Of a DNA stretch of 8,112 nucleotides, positions 1-6,316 are shown piece after piece; positions within the stretch are counted from its first letter, which is position 1; each line of letters opens with the position of its first letter. The position numbers and the translations under genes are program-made. The notes under the pieces were generated by a model, which did no database searches, was not told where the DNA came from, and saw only the letters and a list, made by a program, of their open reading frames with translations. The DNA comes from Propionibacteriaceae bacterium (lineage in GTDB: Bacteria > Actinomycetota > Actinomycetes > Propionibacteriales > Propionibacteriaceae), in assembly GCA_030544185.1 (NCBI GenBank), contig JAUNRO010000002.1, positions 10,669 to 18,780 of the forward strand, written 5' to 3'.

Positions 1-82
1 ACCCGCAGGGGGACCCCGCCCCGGGAACTCCCGAGGTGACCACATTCCGTCGGTCCCGACCCAGGGGTGGCAGGATGTGCCG

Positions 83-937
83 GTGACGACGATCCTCTCC
101 ATTCAGTCCACCGTGGCCTATGGTCACGCCGGGAACTCGGCTGCAGTCTTTCCCATGCAACGTCTCGGCGTCGATGTCTGGCCCGTGATCACGGTGCATT
201 TCTCGAACAACACGTCCTATGGGACGTGGCGCGGCCCGCTGCTCAGCGCCCCCGACATCCACGATGTCGTCACCGGCATTGATGAGCGAGAGGTCCTGGA
301 CCGCGTGGACGGCGTCCTGTCGGGCTATCAGGGGGCGGTGGAGATCGGCGCGGAGATCGTGCGCGCCGCCGACCTCGTTCGCGAGCGCAACCCGCAGGCG
401 ATCTATTGCTGCGACCCGGTCATGGGGGACGTCGGTCGTGGTTTCTTCGTCCGCCCCGGCGTGCCGGAGTTCCTCCGCGACGAGGTGGTGCCGAAGTGTG
501 ACGTGGCGACGCCCAACCACTTCGAGCTGAACTTCCTGACCGGCAGCGAGTCCACAACCGTGGCCGAGGTGCTTCAGGCCGTGGACGCGCTCCGGGAGAA
601 GGGGCCGCGGACGGTGCTGGTGACATCGGTCGTGCACGATGAGGTCCGCCCCGAGACGCTCGACATGATCGCCGTCGACGACGAGGGTGCCTGGCTGGTG
701 ACGACCCCCTTGCTGGACCGCAACTTCACCGGCTCGGGTGATCTCACCAGCGCGATGTTCCTCACCGCACTCCTGGAGGGTCGGGGAACCGAGGGGGCGC
801 TCGAGCGGACCGCCGAGATCGTCTATGGAGTGCTGAAGGCGACCACCGACGCGGGGCACCGGGAGCTGCGGCTCGTCGCCGCTCAGGATGAGATCGTCAC
901 CCCGAGCAACACGTTCGCCGCGACCTGCCTGCGCTGA
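83..937 (+). CDS. pdxY: Pyridoxal kinase (PdxY-type)
   Basis: Phosphorylates pyridoxal (and related B6 vitamers) with ATP to give pyridoxal 5'-phosphate, in the cytoplasmic B6 salvage pathway. The protein is 284 residues, close to the E. coli PdxY length, and the PdxK/PdxY pattern is visible end to end: an N-terminal SIQSTVAYGHAGNSAA segment (about 6-21), the FSNNTSYG substrate loop (about 40-47), GYQG (81-84), CDPVMG (110-115), and the GSGD motif (217-220) whose Asp is the catalytic base in this ribokinase-fold family. I chose GTG at 83 because CAGGA at 71-75 lies 7 nt upstream; GTG at 77 is in frame with AGGGG at 63-67 and cannot be excluded. It converges on the murA-like gene, 46 bp away, so no operon partner is visible. 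Nothing looks broken. Family assignment is secure; vitamer preference is inferred. Confidence 0.95.
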   Translation: MTTILSIQSTVAYGHAGNSAAVFPMQRLGVDVWPVITVHFSNNTSYGTWRGPLLSAPDIHDVVTGIDEREVLDRVDGVLSGYQGAVEIGAEIVRAADLVRERNPQAIYCCDPVMGDVGRGFFVRPGVPEFLRDEVVPKCDVATPNHFELNFLTGSESTTVAEVLQAVDALREKGPRTVLVTSVVHDEVRPETLDMIAVDDEGAWLVTTPLLDRNFTGSGDLTSAMFLTALLEGRGTEGALERTAEIVYGVLKATTDAGHRELRLVAAQDEIVTPSNTFAATCLR

Positions 938-975
938 GACCCGGGCAGCCAATCACCTGCGCTGAACGCCGGGCA
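928..975. repeat. Imperfect direct repeat spanning the pdxY stop
   Basis: Two 20-bp copies at 928-947 and 956-975 share CCTGCGCTGA and CCGGGCA and differ only in the central 3 bases (GAC versus ACG). The spacing is 28 bp. The first copy contains the last codons and TGA of pdxY; the second lies in the 46-bp gap between the convergent genes. It looks like a small local duplication. I see no strong bidirectional terminator in this gap, only a 4-bp CCGG stem near 970-979. Confidence 0.6.
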
Positions 976-983
976 CCGGTTCG

Positions 984-2519
984 TCAGTCCTGGAAGACCT
1001 GGACGTTCGCGCCGACGGCATTGAGCCGGTTCGCGAGATCCTCATAGCCGCGGTTGATGACATAGACATCACGCAGGATGGAGGTCCCGCGCGCGGCGAG
1101 CATGGAGATCAGGATGCACACGGCGGGGCGCAGGGCCGGCGGGCAGATGATCTCCTGGGCGCGCCACCGGGTGGGGCCGTTGACGATGATCCGGTGCGGA
1201 TCGAGCAACTGGATGTTGGCACCCAGCCGGTTCAGGTTCGTCATGTGGATCGCGCGGTTGTCATAGACCCAGTCGTTGATCAGGGTGCGTCCCTCGGCCG
1301 CGGCCGCGATCACCCCGAAGAACGGCAGGTTGTCGATGTTCAGCCCCGGGAACGGCATCGGGTGGATCTTGTCGATCGGTGCCTTCAGCTTCGAGGGGAA
1401 GACGGTCAGATCGACGAGGCGGGTCTGACCGTTGGCCGCGCAATACTCGGCGGTGACGTCGAACGTCAGCCCCATCTCGCGCAGGATGGCCAGCTCGATC
1501 TCGAGGAACTCGATCGGCACGCGACGAATCGTGAGCTCGGACTCGGTGACGATCGCCGCGGTGATCAGGCTCATCGCCTCGATGGGGTCCTCCGATGGCG
1601 CATAGTCGACGTCGCGGTGCACGCTGTTGGGGTCCACCCCGGTGATCCGCAAGGTGGTGGTGCCGATGCCGTCGATCTGGACGCCGAGCTCCTGGAGGAA
1701 GAAACACAGGTCCTGGACCATGTAGTTCGGACTGGCATTGCGGATCGTCGTGGTGCCGGGGCTGACCGCGGCGGCCATGAGCGCGTTCTCGGTCACGGTG
1801 TCGCCGCGTTCGGTGAGCACGATCGTATGGGTGGGGCAGACCTTGTCGCTGGTGGCCTGATAGAAGCCTTCAGCGGCCTGGACCTCCAGTCCGAAGTGGC
1901 GCAGGACCTGCAGGTGTGGCTCGATGGTGCGCGCCCCGAGGTCGCACCCCCCGGCATAAGGCAGCTGGAACTCACGATAGAAGTGCAGCAGCGGGCCCAG
2001 GAACATGATGATCGAGCGGGTCCGGCGGGCGGCGTCGAGATCCATCTCGTCGAGCTTGAGCTCCTCGGGGCGGATCAAGGTGAGGTCGGAACGATCCTCG
2101 GACCACGATGCCTCCACACCGATGCTCATCAGAACCTCGAGGATCCGGTTGACCTCCTCGATCCGCGCAATACCGCGCAGGACCGTCTTGCCGCGGTTGA
2201 GCAGGGAGGCGCACAGCAGCGCGACCCCGGCGTTCTTGGACGAGCGCACGTCGATCGCACCGGTGAGCTTGGTCGGGCCGTTGACCCGCAGGTGGACGGG
2301 GCCCCCGGAGCCGACGGAGATCAGCTCGCTGTTGAGGGCCGTCGCGATGCGGTTGATCATCTCGAGGCTGAGGTTCTGGTTGCCGGTCTCGATGCGATGG
2401 ATCGCACTCTGGCTGGTGCCCAACTGGTCGGCGAGCTGGCTCTGGGTCAACCCGCGATGCTGGCGAGCCTGGCGGATCATCGAGCCGATTCGATAGAGCG
2501 AAGTCTCAGTCACGTCCAT
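984..2519 (-). CDS. HTH-domain MurA-family enolpyruvyl transferase (UDP-GlcNAc 1-carboxyvinyltransferase-like)
   Basis: A 511-residue fusion, about 90 longer than standard MurA. Residues about 12-65 form a Cro/C1 (XRE)-type HTH ([21 protein letters not shown], then a helix to about 63). Residues about 73-511 are an EPSP-synthase-fold domain. MurA transfers enolpyruvyl from PEP to UDP-GlcNAc, the first committed peptidoglycan step, in the cytoplasm. Residues matching MurA active-site positions are K95-N96 (SSKNAG), R168, C192 (GGCDLGAR; the PEP-binding, fosfomycin-target Cys position), R197, R422 (DNR), R464 and R490 (NRGYE). The loop carrying MurA's catalytic Asp is altered here (FPGLNIDN, 390-397), and SEDPIEAM (309-316) replaces the usual MurA sequence. 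So it belongs to a distinct subgroup, and substrate identity is inferred. The ATG at 2519 starts directly before the HTH. An A/T-rich dyad lies 5-24 nt upstream, suggesting autoregulation. I leave the symbol blank because a canonical murA may exist elsewhere. Confidence 0.9.
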   Translation of the reverse strand: MDVTETSLYRIGSMIRQARQHRGLTQSQLADQLGTSQSAIHRIETGNQNLSLEMINRIATALNSELISVGSGGPVHLRVNGPTKLTGAIDVRSSKNAGVALLCASLLNRGKTVLRGIARIEEVNRILEVLMSIGVEASWSEDRSDLTLIRPEELKLDEMDLDAARRTRSIIMFLGPLLHFYREFQLPYAGGCDLGARTIEPHLQVLRHFGLEVQAAEGFYQATSDKVCPTHTIVLTERGDTVTENALMAAAVSPGTTTIRNASPNYMVQDLCFFLQELGVQIDGIGTTTLRITGVDPNSVHRDVDYAPSEDPIEAMSLITAAIVTESELTIRRVPIEFLEIELAILREMGLTFDVTAEYCAANGQTRLVDLTVFPSKLKAPIDKIHPMPFPGLNIDNLPFFGVIAAAAEGRTLINDWVYDNRAIHMTNLNRLGANIQLLDPHRIIVNGPTRWRAQEIICPPALRPAVCILISMLAARGTSILRDVYVINRGYEDLANRLNAVGANVQVFQD

Positions 2520-2523
2520 GAGG

Positions 2524-2543
2524 TTAACTCATATAAGAGATAA
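2524..2543. promoter_or_regulatory. A/T-rich dyad, candidate operator for the HTH-MurA protein
   Basis: TTAACTCATATAAGAGATAA is an inverted repeat with 8 of 10 base pairs complementary (TTA-n-CTC-n-TATA-n-GAG-n-TAA). It ends 4 nt from the murA-like ATG and is the only markedly A/T-rich patch nearby. TATAAG (2532-2537) and GATAAT (2539-2544) are -10-like on the plus strand; TATATG (2535-2530) is -10-like on the minus strand. A site covering the promoter of a gene whose product starts with an XRE-type HTH suggests autoregulation. This is inference from position and symmetry only. Confidence 0.5.
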
Positions 2544-2679
2544 TTCCGAAGATCTGTGCCTTCTGGCGGGCCGCAGCGGGGCCCCGTATTCATCTGGGAC
2601 CATCGTCGCTCAGGCAAGGCCAGCGACAACCTTCAGGGTACGCCTGGCGGCACAAGTGGGTCGAATGACCATCAGCTCA

Positions 2680-2701
2680 TTCCGCAAACGGAACGCCGTT
2701 C
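2680..2701. repeat. Overlapping inverted repeats in the murA-lpdA divergent region
   Basis: TTCCGCAAACGGAA (2680-2693) is a perfect 5-bp inverted repeat around CAAA. It overlaps GAACGCCGTTC (2691-2701), a 5-bp inverted repeat around one base. The two stems share bases, so they could not form together as RNA. A further perfect palindrome, CGGGGCCCCG, lies at 2577-2586. All sit 78-200 nt upstream of lpdA. They could be regulator sites or leader structure; I can assign neither. Confidence 0.35.
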
Positions 2702-2765
2702 GGCCACCGTGGATGATGGGAGCGCAAGTTCCGGGGTCTGCCCACTCTCGTCCCGTCCGGGTGAA

Positions 2766-2779
2766 TAGAGTGACCGTCA
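2766..2779 (+). promoter_or_regulatory. Candidate -10 box giving a leaderless lpdA transcript
   Basis: TAGAGT at 2766-2771 fits the actinobacterial TANNNT -10 pattern and lies 7 nt before the ATG at 2779, the distance expected if transcription starts at the A of the start codon. No Shine-Dalgarno-like sequence precedes this ATG, which fits leaderless translation. I see no convincing -35 box about 17 bp upstream, so the call is tentative. Confidence 0.4.
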
Positions 2780-4173
2780 TGAGTGCGCACTTTGACGTTG
2801 TTGTCCTCGGGGCCGGCCCGGGTGGTTATGTCGCCGCGATCCGAGCGGCTCAGCTCGGACTGAAGACCGCGATCGTGGAGAAGCGATATTGGGGCGGCGT
2901 CTGCCTCAATGTCGGCTGCATCCCGACCAAGTCCCTGCTGCGCAATGCCGAGCTTGCGCACATCGTGACCAAGGAGGCGAAGACCTTCGGCATCAACGGG
3001 GACATCACCGTTGATTACGGCGTCGCCCACAAGCGTTCCCGTGGCGTGGCCGACCGGATGGTGGGCGGCATCCACTTCCTGATGAAGAAGAACAAGATCA
3101 CCGAGTTCGAGGGTTGGGGCGAGTTCGTCGACGCCAAGACCATCAAGGTCTCGGGCGGCAAGGACGAAGAGACGCTGACCTATGACCACTGCATCATCGC
3201 CACCGGTGCAGTGACCCGCATGTTGCCGGGCGTGGAGACCAGCGAGAACGTCCAGACCTATGAGGAGCTCATCCTCGACAACAGCCTGCCGAAGTCGATC
3301 GTCATCGCCGGTTCCGGCGCGATCGGCGTCGAGTTCGCCTATGTCCTCAACTCCTATGGCGTGGACGTCACCGTCGTCGAGTTCCTCGACCGCATCGTCC
3401 CGACCGAGGATGCCGAGGCGTCGAAGGAACTGCTGAAGGCCTACAAGAAGCTCAAGATCAAGGTCATGACCAGCACCAAGGTCGAGGCGGTGGAGGACAC
3501 CGGCGACGGCGTCAAGGTTACGGTCAGCTCGGCCAAGGGCGGCGAGCAAGTCCTCGAGGCTGACCGGCTCCTGTCGGCGATCGGCTTCGCGCCACGGACC
3601 GAGGGCTATGGCCTGGAGAACACCGGCGTCGAGCTGACCGAACGCGGCGCGATCGCCATCGACGACTTCATGCGCACGAACGTTGACGGGATCTATGCGA
3701 TCGGCGATGTCACCGGGAAGCTGATGCTGGCCCACACGGCCGAGGCTCAGGGCGTGGTGGCGTCCGAGACGATCGCCGGCGCCGAGACGATGGCGATCAA
3801 CTACGACATGATCCCGCGGGCGACCTATTGCCAGCCGCAGATCGCCTCCTTCGGCTATTCGGAGGAGCAGGCGAAGGAGAAGGGCTACGAGATCAAGGTC
3901 GGCAAGTTCCCCTTCACGGCGAACGGGAAGGCTCATGGCCTCGGCGACGCGACGGGCTTCGTGAAGGTCGTCGCCGACGCGGAGCACAACGAGATCCTCG
4001 GCGCGACCATGGTTGGCCCGGACGTCACCGAGCTGCTGCCGGAGTTGGTGCTGGCCCAGATGTGGGACCTGACCGCCCACGAGGTCGGCCGGACGATCCA
4101 CGCCCACCCGACGCTGTCCGAAGCGATCAAGGAGGCCGCGGAGGGCGTCGCGGGTCACATGATCAACTTCTGA
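2779..4173 (+). CDS. lpdA: Dihydrolipoyl dehydrogenase (E3)
   Basis: FAD-dependent disulfide oxidoreductase that reoxidises dihydrolipoyl groups with NAD+, serving as E3 of pyruvate and 2-oxoglutarate dehydrogenase complexes, and possibly the glycine cleavage system. The protein is 464 residues, the family's usual length. In order: FAD-binding GAGPGG (11-16); redox disulfide in [13 protein letters not shown] with C42 and C47; ATG motif (141-143); NAD-binding GSGAIG (178-183); second FAD contact YAIGD (306-310); C-terminal dimerisation domain ending in HAHPTLSEA, with catalytic H443 and E448. It ends MINF like the mycobacterial enzyme. Start choice: homology begins at [13 protein letters not shown], so the ATG at 2779; GTG at 2770 or 2761 would add only a few residues. 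It stands alone, with no E1 or E2 gene beside it, divergent from the murA-like gene and followed by a hairpin. Which complex it serves cannot be told from this window. Confidence 0.97.
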   Translation: MSAHFDVVVLGAGPGGYVAAIRAAQLGLKTAIVEKRYWGGVCLNVGCIPTKSLLRNAELAHIVTKEAKTFGINGDITVDYGVAHKRSRGVADRMVGGIHFLMKKNKITEFEGWGEFVDAKTIKVSGGKDEETLTYDHCIIATGAVTRMLPGVETSENVQTYEELILDNSLPKSIVIAGSGAIGVEFAYVLNSYGVDVTVVEFLDRIVPTEDAEASKELLKAYKKLKIKVMTSTKVEAVEDTGDGVKVTVSSAKGGEQVLEADRLLSAIGFAPRTEGYGLENTGVELTERGAIAIDDFMRTNVDGIYAIGDVTGKLMLAHTAEAQGVVASETIAGAETMAINYDMIPRATYCQPQIASFGYSEEQAKEKGYEIKVGKFPFTANGKAHGLGDATGFVKVVADAEHNEILGATMVGPDVTELLPELVLAQMWDLTAHEVGRTIHAHPTLSEAIKEAAEGVAGHMINF

Positions 4174-4186
4174 TTTCGCATCGCCG

Positions 4187-4226
4187 CGGCGGCCCGGGTC
4201 CGGTTCTCACCGAGCCCGGGCCGTCG
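4187..4226 (+). terminator. GC-rich hairpin after lpdA, likely terminator
   Basis: CGGCCCGGG (4190-4198) pairs perfectly with CCCGGGCCG (4215-4223), and inside it CGGT (4201-4204) pairs with ACCG (4209-4212) around TCTC. Outer bases 4187-4189 and 4224-4226 extend the stem. It starts 14 nt after the lpdA stop. There is no U-tract, as is common for actinobacterial terminators. A 12-bp palindrome, GGGCGTACGCCC, follows at 4236-4247 and may add a second stem. Confidence 0.6.
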
Positions 4227-4265
4227 GCATTCCCCGGGCGTACGCCCAGGCGGGCCCGGGTCCGG
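4191..4265 (+). repeat. 13-bp direct repeat GGCCCGGGTCCGG
   Basis: GGCCCGGGTCCGG occurs at 4191-4203 and again at 4253-4265, 62 bp apart, with TTCT following closely in both. The first copy forms the left arm of the post-lpdA hairpin. The CCCGGGCC at 4215-4222 could therefore pair with either copy. Local GC bias makes chance similarity plausible. Confidence 0.5.
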
Positions 4266-4269
4266 CTTC

Positions 4270-4289
4270 TGTTTCGCAATTGCGGAACA
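4270..4289. promoter_or_regulatory. Palindromic candidate operator of the molybdate operon
   Basis: TGTTTCGCAATTGCGGAACA is a 20-bp palindrome with 9 of 10 base pairs complementary around the perfect core CGCAATTGCG (4275-4284). It sits 44-63 nt before the first gene, which encodes an HTH-Mop protein, and overlaps or abuts the -35 position of the candidate promoter. Function as the binding site of that protein is inferred from position and symmetry. Confidence 0.55.
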
Positions 4290-4312
4290 AAACACCGATT
4301 TGCTCCGATAAT
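4284..4312 (+). promoter_or_regulatory. Candidate promoter of the mod operon
   Basis: GATAAT at 4307-4312 matches 5 of 6 bases of the -10 consensus and stands out in this GC-rich region. With 17-bp spacing the -35 element would be GGAACA (4284-4289), which keeps only the ACA half of TTGACA. This weak -35 falls on the edge of the palindrome, a geometry suited to repression. Transcription would start near 4319, leaving a short leader of roughly 14-20 nt. Confidence 0.45.
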
Positions 4313-4332
4313 GCGTCTGATAGCTTCTTCTT

Positions 4333-4743
4333 GTGGCGATGATGCGGATCTCGACAGCTGCTGGTGTGCTCGGTGTCAGCGATGACACGCTGCGGCGGTG
4401 GATCGAGAAGGGCCGGCTGGGCTCGACGACCGATGACGCCGGGCGATTGGTGGTCGACGGTGCCGAGCTGGCTGCGCTGGCTCAGGAGATCGCCGCCGAC
4501 CGGCCTGCCGATCAGCTGGATTCCGGGGCCGGCGTGCGCTCGTCGCGCAATCATCTGACCGGGCTGGTGACCGGGGTGCGCTCGGATCCGGTGATGAGTC
4601 AGGTGGAGCTGCAGTGCGGGCGCTATCGGATCGTGTCGCTGATCTCGACCGAGGCCGTGGACGAGCTGCAGATCGAAGTCGGCTCAATCGCCACAGCGGT
4701 CATCAAGGCCACCAATGTTGCGCTGGAAAGAGGTCGGGAATGA
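4333..4743 (+). CDS. HTH-Mop (TOBE) domain molybdate-responsive regulator or molybdopterin-binding protein
   Basis: Small cytoplasmic protein of up to 136 residues. Residues about 4-48 resemble a MerR/excisionase-type HTH (ISTAAGVLGVSDDTLRRWIEKGRL). Residues about 73-134 are a Mop/TOBE domain (NHLTGLVTGVRSDPV ... GSIATAVIKATNVAL), which binds molybdate or tungstate in ModE, ModC and the molbindins. The combination suggests a one-component molybdate sensor controlling the transporter genes behind it, much as ModE does with another HTH fold. Start is uncertain: GTG at 4333 and ATG at 4339 or 4342 are in frame, none has a clear Shine-Dalgarno, and homology begins near MRIS (4342). The stop overlaps the modA start in ATGA (4740-4743), indicating translational coupling. 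Domains are clear; DNA target and effector are inferred. Confidence 0.88.
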   Translation: MAMMRISTAAGVLGVSDDTLRRWIEKGRLGSTTDDAGRLVVDGAELAALAQEIAADRPADQLDSGAGVRSSRNHLTGLVTGVRSDPVMSQVELQCGRYRIVSLISTEAVDELQIEVGSIATAVIKATNVALERGRE

Positions 4744-5513
4744 AGTCTCGGTTGTGGGCCGTCATCGCCCCTGCGCTGCTGATCCTGACAGCCTGCGGCG
4801 ACCCCGCACCGAGCGATCCCGCACCGGGCGGGGGGAGACCGGCGGCGGAGCCTGCCGGGCCGACCGTCGTCTTCGCCGCCGCGTCACTCAATCAGGCATT
4901 CCCCAAGGCCTCCGCTGGCCAGGACATCTCCTATTCCTTCGACGGTTCGTCGGGCCTAGTCGATCAGATCGTGGGCGGTGCCCCCGCGGATGTCTTTGCC
5001 TCGGCTGACCGGCGCAACATGGACAAGGCGGTCGACGCCGGGGTCATCGACGGCAAACCGGTCATGTTCGCCACCAACCATCTCGTGGTCGTCGTGCCGG
5101 CCGACAACCCGGCAGGGGTGACCGGGTTCGATGATTCGCTCGCCGGGGTCCAGCTGGTGGTGTGTGCACCCGAGGTGCCCTGCGGCGCCGCGACGGCTCG
5201 TGCCGCGGAGTCAGCGGAGCTGACCCTGGACCCGGTCTCCGAGGAATCCAGCGTCACCGATGTGCTCGGCAAGGTCACCTCCGGTGAGGCCGATGCGGGC
5301 ATCGTCTATGCCACGGATGCGACCCAGGCGGGCGACGGCGTGGTGCAGCTCGACGTGCCGGGCGCCAAGGAGGACCCCAACACCTATTGGGTCGCGAAGG
5401 TTGCCGGGGCCCCCAACCCCGCCGGTGCCGACGCCTTCATCGACCTGATCACCGGCGAGTCCGGTCAGCAGGTATTGACCGAGTTCGGGTTCGGCCCGCC
5501 GGCCAGGAACTGA
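4740..5513 (+). CDS. modA: Molybdate ABC transporter substrate-binding lipoprotein
   Basis: Extracytoplasmic receptor that captures molybdate (and usually tungstate) and delivers it to the ModB permease. The 257-residue protein begins with a lipoprotein signal peptide (MKSRLWAVIAPALLILTAC) with lipobox L16-T17-A18-C19, so Cys19 would be lipidated and anchor it to the membrane. A flexible Pro/Ala/Gly linker (about 20-41) follows. ModA motifs are present: FAAASL (45-50), FDGSSG (67-72), GGAPADVFASAD (79-90) and VTSGEADAGIVYATDA (179-194). Ser in AAASL and GSSG is the type of residue that hydrogen-bonds the oxyanion in this family. The ATG at 4740 has GAAAGAGG (4726-4733) 6 nt upstream and overlaps the previous gene by 4 bp. 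Frame and length look intact. Confidence 0.95.
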   Translation: MKSRLWAVIAPALLILTACGDPAPSDPAPGGGRPAAEPAGPTVVFAAASLNQAFPKASAGQDISYSFDGSSGLVDQIVGGAPADVFASADRRNMDKAVDAGVIDGKPVMFATNHLVVVVPADNPAGVTGFDDSLAGVQLVVCAPEVPCGAATARAAESAELTLDPVSEESSVTDVLGKVTSGEADAGIVYATDATQAGDGVVQLDVPGAKEDPNTYWVAKVAGAPNPAGADAFIDLITGESGQQVLTEFGFGPPARN

Positions 5514-5533
5514 TCGAGGTCTGCCCGACGACA

Positions 5534-6316
5534 ATGAACTCCGTTCCCCGGTGGGCCTGGCTGCCGCTCGTCCTCGCGATGGCACTGCTCGGCGTCCCCC
5601 TCATTGGACTGCTGGCGCGGGCGGACTGGGCCGAGCTGCCCGGGCTGCTCGCCTCGGCCCGGGCGATCGATGCCCTCACCTTGAGCCTGGCCACCTGCGC
5701 CGTGTCCACCGGGCTGGTCCTGATCCTCGGCGTCCCGACCGCCCTGGTCCTGGCTCGGTCGACCGGCCGCTGGACCCAGGTGGCGCGCACGCTCGTCACA
5801 GTGCCGATGGTGCTGCCCCCGGTGGTCGCCGGGCTGGCCCTGCTCACGACCCTCGGGCGCCGCGGCCTGATCGGATCGCACCTGTCCGCACTCGGGATCG
5901 AGATCGGGTTCACCACGGTGGCCGTCGTTATCGCCCAGACCTTCGTCGCCCTGCCGTTCCTGGTCATCTCCGTCGAGGGCGCACTGCGCGCCAGCGGCGC
6001 GGACTATGAACGAGCCGCTGGATATCTCGGTGCCAGCCCCACGCGCGCGTTCTTCACCGTCACCGTCCCCATGGCGGCCCCGGCGCTGGCCTCGGGCGCG
6101 GCGCTGTCCTTCGCTCGGGCGTTGGGGGAGTTCGGGGCGACGCTGACCTTCGCCGGCTCGCTGCAGGGCGTCACCCGCACGCTCCCGCTGGAGATCTATC
6201 TGCTGCGCGAATCCGACTCCCAACTGGCCCTGGCCCTCGCGGTCGTCCTGCTCGCCGTGGCGGGGATCGTGGTCGCGCTGGCCACCCGGCTGCACACCTG
6301 GGGCACCCATGGCTGA
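5534..6316 (+). CDS. modB: Molybdate ABC transporter permease
   Basis: Integral membrane permease forming the molybdate channel with ModC as motor. The 260-residue protein has several hydrophobic segments (about 8-28, 45-75, 86-107, 124-146, 182-197, 229-250). The cytoplasmic coupling (EAA) loop is at about 159-180 (ERAAGYLGASPTRAFFTVTVP), followed by GEFGATLTFAG (198-208), typical of ModB and CysT/CysW-like permeases. The ATG at 5534 lies 20 bp after the modA stop; GAGGT (5516-5520) is the only Shine-Dalgarno-like sequence and sits rather far (13 nt). The frame is open further upstream, but only inside modA and without permease-like sequence. The end overlaps modC by 8 bp (6309-6316), implying coupled translation. 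No damage is seen. Confidence 0.94.
   Translation: MNSVPRWAWLPLVLAMALLGVPLIGLLARADWAELPGLLASARAIDALTLSLATCAVSTGLVLILGVPTALVLARSTGRWTQVARTLVTVPMVLPPVVAGLALLTTLGRRGLIGSHLSALGIEIGFTTVAVVIAQTFVALPFLVISVEGALRASGADYERAAGYLGASPTRAFFTVTVPMAAPALASGAALSFARALGEFGATLTFAGSLQGVTRTLPLEIYLLRESDSQLALALAVVLLAVAGIVVALATRLHTWGTHG

Noticed and set aside
1..82. Regulatory signals upstream of pdxY
   Set aside because: Only weak short stems (for example GTCGG 49-53 with CCGAC 56-60, leaving a 2-base loop) and no convincing -10 or -35; too little upstream sequence to judge.
1194..2543. 449-codon plus-strand open frame opposite the murA-like gene
   Set aside because: It is a low-complexity mirror of the antisense coding strand in high-GC DNA, with no domain-like sequence, while the minus strand encodes a clear MurA-family protein.
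2556..2768. Possible 70-residue peptide in the murA-lpdA intergenic region
   Set aside because: No ribosome-binding site, no recognisable motif, and a composition like that of non-coding sequence; it overlaps the probable lpdA promoter.
2677..4158. 493-codon minus-strand open frame opposite lpdA
   Set aside because: Arg/Asp/His/Leu-rich composition typical of antisense reading in high-GC DNA; lpdA is unambiguous on the plus strand.
4155..4554. Minus-strand open frames across the lpdA-mod intergenic region
   Set aside because: They cross the palindrome and terminator and overlap the HTH-Mop gene, with no protein-like features.
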